Positions 9,432 through 16,937 of a DNA stretch of 64,000 nucleotides are shown here, one piece after another (position 1 is the stretch's first letter; every line of letters begins with the position of its first letter). The notes beneath the pieces were generated by a model that saw nothing but the letters and a program-made list of their open reading frames with translations, had not been told where the DNA came from and made no database searches. This DNA comes from Streptomyces sp. ICBB 8177 (GTDB lineage Bacteria > Actinomycetota > Actinomycetes > Streptomycetales > Streptomycetaceae), in assembly GCF_003144095.1 (NCBI RefSeq), contig NZ_NSKH01000018.1, positions 1,118,743-1,182,742 of the forward strand. The letters are read 5' to 3'. Position numbers and translations under genes: made by a program.

Positions 9432-10100
9432 TTGCCCGAGACCAAGAACCCTCCGCTCACCTCCGACCTGTACGCCTACCTGCTGGCCCACAACCCGCCG
9501 CTGGACACCGTGCAGCGCGAGCTGATCGACGCGACCCGCGCCCGGTTCGCCGACGACGCGGGGTTGCAGACCGCCGAGGAGCAGGGACCGCTGCTGGCCT
9601 TCCTGGTGCGGCTGACCGGCGCCCGCCGGATCGTCGAGGTCGGCACGTTCACCGGCTACTCGACGCTGTCGATGGCCCAGGCGCTGCCCGCCGACGGCCG
9701 GATCATCGCCTGCGACATCTCCGAGGAGTGGACGGCGCTCGGGCGCGAGGCGTGGGCCAAGGCGGGCGTCGCCGACCGCGTCGACCTGCGGATCGCGCCC
9801 GCCCTGGAGACGCTGCGCGCGCTGCCGGACGACGAGCCGTGGATCGACATGGCGTTCCTCGACGCCGACAAGGGCAACTACCTCGCGTACTGGGAGGAGT
9901 TGGTGCCCCGCACCCGGCCCGGCGGCCTGCTGGTCGTGGACAACACCCTCTTCCACGGCGGCGTCGTGGACCCCGCGGCGAGCGGCGGCGCGGCGGCCAT
10001 CCGCGCCTTCAACGACCACGTGCTCACCGACGAGCGGGTGGAGGCCGTCCTGCTCAGTGTTGCGGACGGATTGACTTTGGCACGGCGGACGGGGCGTTGA
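9432..10100 (+). CDS. SAM-dependent O-methyltransferase (class I)
   Basis: About 222 residues. The preferred start is TTG at 9432, six bases after AGGAG. An upstream ATG at 9372 adds a poorly conserved leader and has no ribosome site. SAM motif I is RIVEVGTFTGYSTLSMAQAL, and metal and substrate residues lie in FLDADKGNYLAYWEEL and LVVDNTLFHGGVVDP. This is the catechol/caffeoyl-CoA O-methyltransferase-like family common in Streptomyces. The natural acceptor is unknown. Its last 47 bases overlap the 3' end of the convergent DUF4383 gene. Confidence 0.9.
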   Translation: MPETKNPPLTSDLYAYLLAHNPPLDTVQRELIDATRARFADDAGLQTAEEQGPLLAFLVRLTGARRIVEVGTFTGYSTLSMAQALPADGRIIACDISEEWTALGREAWAKAGVADRVDLRIAPALETLRALPDDEPWIDMAFLDADKGNYLAYWEELVPRTRPGGLLVVDNTLFHGGVVDPAASGGAAAIRAFNDHVLTDERVEAVLLSVADGLTLARRTGR

Positions 10101-10611
10101 GCTGACGCCGGGCGGCGGCGGCCCTGGCCGCCGCCGCCTCGCGCCGCGCCTGGTCGGGGTGGCGCTGCTGCCAGTACGGGTTGTCGTGCGGCAGATGGCT
10201 GTGCACCCGCCCGTACATCCCGAAGGTCATCAGGACCAGGCCGAAGACGAAGCTGAACAGCACGTTGGACATGTGGAACGCCAGGTAGTTGAGCCCGGTG
10301 TCCAGCACGGCGAGGTTGACGAAGCCGCTCACGACGAACAGCACGCCGAGCGTCATGTTGAGGTTGGACGCCAGGTTGCCGCCGATCAGCATGCCCGCGA
10401 AGAGCACCGCGCCCACGATCATGGACAGCAGGCTCAGGGCGCCGTTGGAACTCAGGCCCGCCACGCCATCGCCGTGGGTGGAGAAGAACCCCACGCGGCC
10501 GATGAACCCGAAGACGCCGAACACGACCAGGACGAGGCCCATGAGCCCGGCGCCGATCCGGTAGACCTTGCTGAGGCGGTGGTCGATGGGCAGGTGTTCG
10601 TCGAGTCTCAT
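10054..10611 (-). CDS. DUF4383 integral membrane protein
   Basis: 185 residues with four hydrophobic helices: about residues 20-40 (GLMGLVLVVFGVFGFIGRVG), 58-78, 84-105 and 115-138. They are followed by a basic, Ala-rich cytoplasmic tail. The N-terminus MRLDEHLPIDHRLSKVYRIG and the pattern NVLFSFVFGLVLMTFGMYGR are typical of the DUF4383 family, widespread in actinobacteria with no known function. The 3' end overlaps the methyltransferase gene on the other strand by 47 bases, so convergent transcripts would be complementary there. Confidence 0.88.
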   Translation of the reverse strand: MRLDEHLPIDHRLSKVYRIGAGLMGLVLVVFGVFGFIGRVGFFSTHGDGVAGLSSNGALSLLSMIVGAVLFAGMLIGGNLASNLNMTLGVLFVVSGFVNLAVLDTGLNYLAFHMSNVLFSFVFGLVLMTFGMYGRVHSHLPHDNPYWQQRHPDQARREAAAARAAAARRQLNAPSAVPKSIRPQH

Positions 10612-10851
10612 GCCGCCCTCCTCGACTGCGGCGTGCCCGCGCCTGCCGCGGTGCCTACGACCAGCATCCGCCTCGGCGGCGACCCGGGCCAGTCCTCGAA
10701 GGGGAGGAATCGTCCTCGACGGGGAGTAACCACCCTCCGCGGGGCATTCCCCACGGGGAGGAACGAGAGGTGTTCGGGCGATTCCGGCTCTGCGGTCCGG
10801 GCCGTCGCGCCCGCTCCCGCTGCCGGGCCCCCGGGCTCCCCGGCTGTCGCG

Positions 10852-11076
10852 TCAGCCGCAGCAGCCGCCCCCGCAGCAGCCGCCGCCCCCGCCGCCCTGC
10901 GGCGCGCTCGCGGCCCGGCCTGCGGACGCGGCACCGGTCACCGCCACGGTCGACAGCAGCTTGACGGTGTCGTCGTGCCCGTCCGGGCAGGCGGCGGGCG
11001 CGGACGACTCGGCCATCGGCCGGTTCAGCTCGAAGGTGGTGCCACAGGCGCGGCAGCGGTATTCGTAACGAGGCAT
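10852..11076 (-). CDS. FmdB-family zinc-ribbon protein
   Basis: 74 residues. The start MPRYEYRCRACGTTFELNRP carries the first Cys-x-x-Cys pair (C8, C11) of the FmdB regulatory zinc ribbon. A later single Cys in PAACPDGH suggests an incomplete second knuckle. The C-terminus is an unusual Gly/Cys tail with paired cysteines (GGCCGGGCCG), often seen in Streptomyces members and possibly metal-binding. Function is unknown beyond being a small zinc-binding protein. Confidence 0.88.
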   Translation of the reverse strand: MPRYEYRCRACGTTFELNRPMAESSAPAACPDGHDDTVKLLSTVAVTGAASAGRAASAPQGGGGGGCCGGGCCG

Positions 11077-11137
11077 GGCGGCAGGATAGCGGCCGCAGGC
11101 CCGCTTCAGGGGGCGGTCCGAGAGGCCGCGGCGCAGG

Positions 11138-12379
11138 TCAGCGGTGGGCCGCGCGGCCGCCGCGGATGTCGGCCACGACGCGTTCCACGGTCTGGCGGAT
11201 CGCGGCGGTCTCGGTCAGGAACGCCCAGTAGTCCGGATGCCGTCCGGTCAGCGCGGCCACCGCCGCGTCCAGCCTGGTCACGGCCGCGTCCAGCGGGCCG
11301 GCGTGCCGGGGGTCGGGCGTCGTGCGCCCCTGCATGGCGAGCCGCTGCGCGTCGCGCACCGCGAACCGCGTCCGGTCGATCTCGGCCTGCGGGTCCTTGC
11401 TCACCTCCTTGAGCCTGCGCAGCCGGTCCCCGGCCGCCGAGACGGCCGCGTCGGTCTCGCTCAGCAGCTCGCGCACGGCGGTCAGCCCCGCGGTGGCGTC
11501 CGCCCAGCGCTGCTCGTCCCGCGCGGTCTGCGCCTCCCGCAGCCGCCGCTCGGCCTGCGCCGCCGCGGCCGCCGCCTGCTCCGGCACCCGTTGCAGATCC
11601 TGCCAGCACGCGGCGCTGAACCCGCGGCGCAGCTCGCTCAGCGTCGGCTCGACCTGGGCCGCGCGGGTGGTGATCGCCTGGACCCGGGTGCGCAGGCTGA
11701 CCAGGCGGTTGTCGATCTCCTTGGCCCGCTGCGGCAGCCGCTCCGCCTCCGCGCGGATCTCCTCGGCCGCGCGGCGCACCTCGTCGGCCCGGCCGATCGT
11801 CTCCTGTACGCCGTGGGCGCTCGCCCCCTGGTTGAGCTTGGTCAGCTCGGGTCCGAGCGCGGCGAGGCGGGCGGCGAGGTCGTCCGCGCGCAGCCCCCCA
11901 CCGCGAACGGTGTCCAGCGCCTGGGTGGCGGCCAGCAGCGACTGCTTGGCCTGCGCCACGGCGGGCGCGAGCCGGGCCAGCTCGGTCGCGGCGCGGGCCT
12001 GCAACGGTTCCAGGCCGCGCCCGAAGCGGTCGAGGTCCGCCCTGACCTTGAGGATCTCGTCCTTGGCCAGGGTGAAGGCGTTGCGGGCGCGGGTGGCGGA
12101 GGCCAGGTCGAGGTCGACCGCGTCGAGGTCGTGCTCGTCGACGGTGGCGATGTAGCGGGCGCTGACCTCGTCGACGCGGTGGCCCAGCGCCTGGAAGTCC
12201 GCCGCCGCCTTGCGGCCCGCGGGGGAGCGGTCGGCGGCCGTGATGGTCTCGATCGAGATGGCCAGGTCGCGTTGGGCGGTGTCCAGCTCGTAGAAGGCCT
12301 CGGCGGCGGCTTCCTTGGCGGCCTGCGCCCCCGCGCGGTGATCGTCCCCACGCCGCCACCACGAACGTGCCGTCGTCAC
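11138..12379 (-). CDS. Long coiled-coil hypothetical protein
   Basis: About 413 residues, almost wholly helical and rich in Ala, Arg, Glu and Gln, with long heptad-like stretches (for example AAAAAQAERRLREAQTARDE and AAVSAAGDRLRRLKEVSKDP). There is no membrane helix and no signal peptide. I recognise it only as a conserved Streptomyces hypothetical; the opening TTARSWWRRGDDHRAGAQAA is typical. The GTG at 12379 has GGGAGAGG just upstream and fits this conserved start. In-frame alternatives are GTG at 12403 and ATG at 12418. A scaffolding role is plausible but unsupported. Confidence 0.75.
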   Translation of the reverse strand: MTTARSWWRRGDDHRAGAQAAKEAAAEAFYELDTAQRDLAISIETITAADRSPAGRKAAADFQALGHRVDEVSARYIATVDEHDLDAVDLDLASATRARNAFTLAKDEILKVRADLDRFGRGLEPLQARAATELARLAPAVAQAKQSLLAATQALDTVRGGGLRADDLAARLAALGPELTKLNQGASAHGVQETIGRADEVRRAAEEIRAEAERLPQRAKEIDNRLVSLRTRVQAITTRAAQVEPTLSELRRGFSAACWQDLQRVPEQAAAAAAQAERRLREAQTARDEQRWADATAGLTAVRELLSETDAAVSAAGDRLRRLKEVSKDPQAEIDRTRFAVRDAQRLAMQGRTTPDPRHAGPLDAAVTRLDAAVAALTGRHPDYWAFLTETAAIRQTVERVVADIRGGRAAHR

Positions 12380-12470
12380 ATCCCTCTCCCGCTGGTCCGC
12401 CACGGTACTGGCGTCCATCCTCGCACCTGGCCCGCCCGAACACAGCGGCCGGGTGCGAGGCCGCGGGAGG

Positions 12471-13265
12471 TCAGGAGGCGGTGCGCACGGTGATCGACCC
12501 GTTGGAGCTGTGCGCGGTGACGACGTGGCCGCTGGAGGAGTCCTGTGGGACGCTCACGCTCGCGTGGCCGTTGTCGCTGGTCGCGGTGACGGCGTAGGAG
12601 GCGCGCGGCAGGCCGATGGTGACCGGGCCGTCGGAGGTGGAGGTGCTGACCCGGTCGGGCACGGCGGCGAAGTCGATGCGGACCTGGCCGTTGGACGTCC
12701 CCGCGCGCACCTGTTTCGAACGGACACCGGAGGCGACGATCCGCCCGTTGCCGCTGTCGAGGGTGAGCGTGCCGGTGGAGCCGCTGACGTCGACGGCGCC
12801 GTTGCCGGAGGTGATGCACAGCGGCCGGCTGAAGCCGGAGGCGGTGACGGCCCCGTTGCCGTCCTTGACGGTGACGGCGACGCCGCGCGGGACCAGGATC
12901 TGGTGGCGCACCGAGCAGTCGGCGACGATCCCGGAGCAGTGCAGCCGCAGGCGCAGGGTGGAACCGTCCATCGCCCAGGAGACGCTGGGCTTGCTCCCGA
13001 CCAGCGTGTGCGCCGAGAACCACCGCGTGACCTGCACGTCCTTGACGTCGGCGGGCCGCACGTCCAGGGCGCTGTCGTCGCTGTCGATGGTCAGCGAGGT
13101 CCCGGCGAGCGCGAAGTCCTTGTGCTGGGGGTCGCTGTCACCGGAGGAACTCGAACACCCCGACACGGCGAGCGCGGCGCAGGTCGCCAGAGCGAGGAGC
13201 CCGGCGGCGTGGGCGCGGTTGCGCGTAGGCGTACGGACGGCAAGGACACGGGGCGAGGCGGACAC
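12471..13265 (-). CDS. DUF4097-type beta-helix lipoprotein
   Basis: About 264 residues from GTG at 13265, five bases after GGGAG. An N-terminal signal peptide ends in a lipobox, AALAVSGC followed by SSSSG, so the protein is expected to be lipid-anchored outside the membrane. The rest is a repetitive beta-strand pattern with recurring SGNGAVDVSGSTGTLTLDSG-like units, the DUF4097 fold. The family's role is unclear; members often act in envelope stress sensing. The flank towards the tRNA (13266-13565) holds no gene, only GC-rich short repeats such as GGTCGTCGGG. Confidence 0.82.
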   Translation of the reverse strand: MSASPRVLAVRTPTRNRAHAAGLLALATCAALAVSGCSSSSGDSDPQHKDFALAGTSLTIDSDDSALDVRPADVKDVQVTRWFSAHTLVGSKPSVSWAMDGSTLRLRLHCSGIVADCSVRHQILVPRGVAVTVKDGNGAVTASGFSRPLCITSGNGAVDVSGSTGTLTLDSGNGRIVASGVRSKQVRAGTSNGQVRIDFAAVPDRVSTSTSDGPVTIGLPRASYAVTATSDNGHASVSVPQDSSSGHVVTAHSSNGSITVRTAS

Positions 13266-13565
13266 GCGAACTCCCTGGCTGGTCACCGAAGAATGCCGCC
13301 AACGCTACGGATCCGGTGGCTGGGCGGTAAGCCGGTCGCCCCCCGGGGAGGGGGTGGGGGTAACCCGAGGGTCCCGGCTCTCGGGCGCGAGGGTGGTGGG
13401 CGCGGGGTCGTCGGGCCTTTCGGCGCTGGGGTCGTCGGGTCCCGGGGCGGAGCAGCGGCGGCGGGCTCATGGGCCGGAGAGGCGGGGCCGCCGCGGCCGT
13501 GAATTTGTCCCGGGCGCCCCGTGGCAGGGTAACCTGTCGTCTCCCGCATCCTGCGTGGTGCACGA

Positions 13566-13640
13566 GGGCGCATAGCTCAGCGGTAGAGCGCTGCTCTTAC
13601 AAAGCAGATGTCACAGGTTCGAATCCTGTTGTGCCCACCA
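13566..13640 (+). tRNA. tRNA-Val (anticodon TAC)
   Basis: A 75-base cloverleaf. The acceptor GGGCGCA pairs with TGTGCCC, the D stem is GCTC/GAGC, and the anticodon stem CTGCT/AGCAG encloses the loop CTTACAA, giving anticodon TAC (valine). The T arm is ACAGG TTCGAAT CCTGT, followed by ACCA. The 3' part (13596-13639) is the attL repeat, so integration kept the tRNA intact. The last A of CCA comes from the element side. A possible promoter is TTGTCC (13505) with TAACCT (13530), but its 19-base spacing is long. Confidence 0.95.
13596..13639 (+). repeat. attL: 44-bp direct repeat within tRNA-Val
   Basis: Starts CTTACAAAGCAGATGTCACA and ends GTTGTGCCCACC; identical over 44 bases to 41645-41688. 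It spans the anticodon loop to the CC of the tRNA 3' end, the usual target of AICE integrases. The base before differs (T here, A at attR), and so does the base after (A here, G at attR), which fixes the limits of identity. Confidence 0.95.
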
Positions 13641-13645
13641 GGGAA

Positions 13646-13678
13646 AACGCCCCCGTAGCCAAGCGCTACGGGGGCGTT
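13646..13678. terminator. Rho-independent terminator downstream of int / tRNA
   Basis: A perfect 14-base stem, AACGCCCCCGTAGC with GCTACGGGGGCGTT, has a five-base loop. On the minus strand it is followed by TTTTCCC after the integrase stop (13706). It can also end tRNA transcription on the plus strand. Confidence 0.8.
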
Positions 13679-13705
13679 GACGGTAGGACTTGACGGCAAC
13701 CGGGG

Positions 13706-14854
13706 TCAGCCCGGGTGCTTGCGCCGCTTGAGCAACCTGTCTATGTGCCCCATCGCCTCGCGGCGGGTGCTGTCCGACACGTGGGTGTAGACGTTCATGG
13801 TCACCGCGATCTGCGAGTGCCCGAGGATCTCCATGACCACCCTGGCCGGCACGCCTGCGGCGAACAGCAGCGTCGCGCACCCGTGCCTCGCGTCGTGCAG
13901 GCGGATTCTCGGCAGACCCGCGGCGGCCGAGATCCGTTCGAAGGACCGGCTGATGTTCCGAGGTTCGACGGGTCGACCGGTCCGTGTCGTGAAGACGTGA
14001 CCGCTGTGCTGCCAGCCTTCACCGGCCAAGACCTGCTGTTCTCGTTGCCGCAGACGCTGCCAGCGCAAGGGCGCGATGCACATGGCCGGCAACGGAATCG
14101 ACCGGGCACGCCGATTCTTGGTGTTGTCCTCGTAGAGCTCCTTCTGCACACGCTGAACCTGGTTCCGTACCGTCAGCGTTCGGTGCTCCAGGTCGATGTC
14201 GCGCCACCGCAAGCCGAGAACCTCACCACGTCGCAGGCCGAGAGTAATGGCCAGCACGAATGCTGCGTACAGCGGATCTGTTCGCGAGGCTTCGAGGAAC
14301 GTCAGAGTCTCGTCCAGACTCCACGGGTTCAACTCTCGCGGCTGGACGCGCGGCGCGGGGACCAGCTGCACGACGTTACGGCTGATCAGCTCCTCGCGGC
14401 ACGCTGCCGTGAGGGCGCTCCTCAGCACCCGGTGTGACTCCTTGGCAGTGGCCGGGGACGCCTGGGCGGCAACCGACGCCAGCATCCGCCTTACGTCAGG
14501 GACTCCCAGCGACTCCAGGCGTTTCCCTCCCAACAGCGGGATCAGGTAACGCCTGACGTGCGTCTCGTACTTCGCGTACGTGGTCTTCTTCCGCTCTGGC
14601 TTGACGAACTCCGCAAGCCAATACGGGAGCCACTCCGAGAGCTTCGCCGAGCGCGTCGGAGTCGGGATGCTCAGGCGGTCGCGTCGGACCAATTCCTGAC
14701 GCTTGGTGTCGCACTCCTCCCATGTAGAGCCGTAGACAGTCTTGCGCTTGCGTGTGCCGTCAGGCTGGGGGACATAGACGCGGGCCTCATAACGGCCGTC
14801 TTTGCGCTGCCAGATACTGCCGGCACCGTTCGGGTTCTTCTTCCGCGGTGGCAT
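13706..14854 (-). CDS. int: Tyrosine site-specific integrase of the AICE
   Basis: 382 residues, normal for this family. An AP2-like arm-binding region is at residues 10-60 (AGSIWQRKDGRYEARVYVPQ), a SAM-like core-binding domain at about 68-160, and the catalytic domain follows. Catalytic residues are visible: R208 in LGLRRGE, H320 and R323 in LHDARHG, H346 in LGHSQ, and the nucleophile Y356 in MNVYTHV. It catalyses integration into, and with Xis excision from, the tRNA-Val attB. It lies next to attL and is read towards it; its start overlaps the xis stop (TGATG), so the two are translationally coupled. No residue is missing, so it is likely functional. Confidence 0.96.
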   Translation of the reverse strand: MPPRKKNPNGAGSIWQRKDGRYEARVYVPQPDGTRKRKTVYGSTWEECDTKRQELVRRDRLSIPTPTRSAKLSEWLPYWLAEFVKPERKKTTYAKYETHVRRYLIPLLGGKRLESLGVPDVRRMLASVAAQASPATAKESHRVLRSALTAACREELISRNVVQLVPAPRVQPRELNPWSLDETLTFLEASRTDPLYAAFVLAITLGLRRGEVLGLRWRDIDLEHRTLTVRNQVQRVQKELYEDNTKNRRARSIPLPAMCIAPLRWQRLRQREQQVLAGEGWQHSGHVFTTRTGRPVEPRNISRSFERISAAAGLPRIRLHDARHGCATLLFAAGVPARVVMEILGHSQIAVTMNVYTHVSDSTRREAMGHIDRLLKRRKHPG

Positions 14855-15045
14855 CAGGCGGCGTTCTCCTCGATCTGTCCTTGAATGAAGGCACGCAGGC
14901 TGTCAGGGGTCACCCGCCGTGCACGCCCGACGGTGAAGCTCGCCAACTGCCGGGATCGGATCAGGTCGTAGACCTTGCTCCGACTCAGGCGCAGGGCTGT
15001 CATGACTTCCGGCACGGTCAGGGCTTGGATCTCGGGGATACTCAC
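14854..15045 (-). CDS. xis: Excisionase / MerR-like HTH protein
   Basis: 63 residues from GTG at 15045, preceded by GAGG; longer frames upstream are not conserved-looking. LTVPEVMTALRLSRSKVYDL followed by IRSRQLASFTVGRARRVTPD is the winged-helix excisionase family signature (helix-turn-helix, then wing ending in SLRAFI). Such proteins bend att DNA and direct the integrase to excise the element. The stop overlaps the int start by one base, which is typical of AICE xis-int pairs. Confidence 0.92.
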   Translation of the reverse strand: MSIPEIQALTVPEVMTALRLSRSKVYDLIRSRQLASFTVGRARRVTPDSLRAFIQGQIEENAA

Positions 15046-15142
15046 GGGTCCTCGCTTCGAACAGTGCTGGTCCTGCCGAGCGTCGTCGGTAGGACCAGCG
15101 GGCGAACGGGGCGGGGCGGTCAGTCCGCCTTGCTTCTGGGGG

Positions 15143-15394
15143 ATCCGCAACATCCGCCACGCCGCAACACCACAGGTCAGCGGCTTGTATCTGTTGCGGA
15201 TGCCGATTGTGTTGCGGATAGGTGCCGCCGCGCGGTGGCGCGGCGGCACCGTGGAGAGCGGCGGGTGTCAGCCGATGGCGCGCAGCGGGCGTGTGCCGGT
15301 TTCCTCAAGCATGTGGCGGCTCTCGGCGGAGCTTTCCGCCACACATCCGCCCCCGTTGACCTGCGATGTTGCGGATGTTGCGGATGTTGCGGAC
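15143..15394. repeat. TGTTGCGGAT iteron cluster (candidate replication origin)
   Basis: The decamer TGTTGCGGAT occurs at 15192, 15210, 15367 and 15376, with a one-base variant at 15385. A perfect inverted copy lies at 15143-15152 and an imperfect one near 15161. The copies from 15367 lie inside the 3' end of the DUF3631 gene, where they encode an ATSATSATS peptide; the others lie in the gap before xis. Iterons inside and just after a replication gene suggest an origin or a Rep/Xis binding region. The role is inferred. Confidence 0.65.
15221..15250. terminator. GC-rich 12-bp hairpin after the replication operon
   Basis: GGTGCCGCCGCG pairs perfectly with CGCGGCGGCACC around a six-base loop, 18 bases past the stop of the DUF3631 gene on the minus strand. 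There is no T run, which is common for Streptomyces terminators. It could alternatively be an origin structure, because it sits among the iterons. Confidence 0.55.
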
Positions 15395-16524
15395 TTCTCG
15401 GGGGGCGGGGGGCAGTAGCGTGCCCAGGCGTCGGTCAGGTCCTCGGCGTAGTAGCCCTTGGGGGTGCCGCTGCCGACTCGGATGCCTCGGGGGCGGATGG
15501 GGGTGTTGTCGGGGCGGACGTACTGGCTCAGGAGCTTGGACAGACCACGGGCGGTGAGCGGTTTGCCGTCGTCGTTCAGGTCGGCCCAGGGTGCGTCATC
15601 GAGCCGGTGGAGGACTTCTAGGATGGCTGCGGTGGGCATGCGGTCGGCGCCGCAGAACACCTTGTCGCGCAGGTCGGTCAGCAGGCGGACCCCGAGGGAG
15701 GCTTCGTTGCCCTCGCCCGCTGCCTTGATGAGTTCCACGCAGGCGGCGCGGGCACGCTCGGGCCAGTGCCCGCCGGCCGCGTCGGCGACGGCGAGCAGAG
15801 GTTCCCACACGTCGGCGGGCCGGTCGGATACGCCCTCGGGCATCTCGGGCCAGGCTTCGGCTACCTGGTCATGCACGGTGGCGGCCCACTCGGCGAGCCG
15901 GTCACGGAGAGCGTGGCCCTGCTTCTCGTGGACGCGCCGGCGGTACGGTTCGGCCTTCTCGTTGGGGGCCTTCTTCCGCATCCGGATGATGACCGAGCGG
16001 GTCAGGATCGTGTCCGGCAGCGAGCCGAGTCCGGCCATGGCTACCGCGCAGAACGAGGAGAACCACTCGGTGGACTGGTTCGAGCCGTCCCCGACACAGC
16101 GCAGGGACTTCGCTCCCCGCCGGTAGCCGGAGTTCAGGAACCCGCGGACCTCCTCATTGCCCCCGGCCTTGGGGCCGAACACGGTGTCGATCTCATCGAA
16201 GAGCAGCGTCGGGGTTCCCCCGTCGGCCTCCACCAGCCGGAACAGGGCGTTGGCGGACGCGTTGACCGTGGTGACCGCACGCGGGGTGAGCGTCTCCACG
16301 ATCTCCAGCGCGCGGGACTTGCCCGACCCCGGCTCAGGCGAGAGGAACGCGAGCCGGGCGGTGCCGTCGAAGGCGTCGATCAGATGCGCGTGCGCGTCCC
16401 ACAGCGTCACGGCCACATACGCGGACTCGGTCGGGAAGATGTTGAAGCGGCGGTGGAACGCTTCGACCTCATCGAGCAGGGCGGCGCCGTCGATGGACGG
16501 GGCGGACCCGTTGGTGCTGGTCAT
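15268..16524 (-). CDS. DUF3631 P-loop ATPase, replication protein of the AICE
   Basis: 418 residues. The start at 16524 has a strong AAAGGAGG site; the longer frame from 16647 adds only shadow sequence. Walker A-like LSPEPGSGKSRALEIVETLT is near residue 65, and Walker B LLFDEIDTVFG is near residue 107. The DUF3631 domain at the C-terminal half (for example WADLNDDGKPLTARGLSKLL) is found in phage and AICE helicase/primase partners. It probably drives element replication together with the prim-pol protein two genes upstream. The C-terminus carries ATSATSATS, a by-product of the iterons encoded in the same DNA. Its start overlaps the preceding small gene by four bases (ATGA). Confidence 0.87.
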   Translation of the reverse strand: MTSTNGSAPSIDGAALLDEVEAFHRRFNIFPTESAYVAVTLWDAHAHLIDAFDGTARLAFLSPEPGSGKSRALEIVETLTPRAVTTVNASANALFRLVEADGGTPTLLFDEIDTVFGPKAGGNEEVRGFLNSGYRRGAKSLRCVGDGSNQSTEWFSSFCAVAMAGLGSLPDTILTRSVIIRMRKKAPNEKAEPYRRRVHEKQGHALRDRLAEWAATVHDQVAEAWPEMPEGVSDRPADVWEPLLAVADAAGGHWPERARAACVELIKAAGEGNEASLGVRLLTDLRDKVFCGADRMPTAAILEVLHRLDDAPWADLNDDGKPLTARGLSKLLSQYVRPDNTPIRPRGIRVGSGTPKGYYAEDLTDAWARYCPPPPEKSATSATSATSQVNGGGCVAESSAESRHMLEETGTRPLRAIG

Positions 16525-16937
16525 GCGGCGTACCTCCTTTCGTGGTGCTGGGCGGGCGTGCCAGTGCAGAAGTCCTTGTGAGCGGCGTAGTCGGCGACCA
16601 GGGCCGCCACGGCGTCCCGTCCGCGCGCGGTGCCGGTCTGGCCGCATGGGCAGGCGTAGGCGGCGGTGGGGGTGTCGCCGTAGCGCTTGGACCAGCGCGC
16701 GCCGTCGTAGCGGTGGCGGTAGACCGGCGGGGCGCAGATGCGAATCCCCGGCCGCTCCGGCGTCGGGTCCTGGCCGTCGTGGCGGGCATGGCCGGTCGGG
16801 TGCGGGTCAGAACGAAGAGCTGAAAGGACGGCCTGGCGGCCGTCGCCCTTCGTGCCACAGCCCACGTCGGCGCCGCGCGACGCCGGGCGCGAGCGCACGG
16901 ACGTGGGCGGGGTGGGCTTTTCAGGGCGGGGGGTCAT
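16521..16937 (-). CDS. Small Cys/His-rich hypothetical protein of the AICE
   Basis: 138 residues. The first half is basic and Pro-rich without clear structure. The second half has APPVYRHRYDGARWSKRYGD and then AYACPCGQTGTARGRDAVAA ending HKDFCTG, whose Cys and His spacing could bind a metal. I recognise it as a family seen next to AICE replication genes but without a known role. It overlaps the genes on both sides by ATGA, so it is translated within the replication operon. Confidence 0.75.
   Translation of the reverse strand: MTPRPEKPTPPTSVRSRPASRGADVGCGTKGDGRQAVLSALRSDPHPTGHARHDGQDPTPERPGIRICAPPVYRHRYDGARWSKRYGDTPTAAYACPCGQTGTARGRDAVAALVADYAAHKDFCTGTPAQHHERRYAA

Noticed and set aside
11106-12443. 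445-codon minus-strand frame overlapping the coiled-coil gene
   Set aside because: Its Arg/Gly-rich product is a shadow of the helical protein in the other frame.
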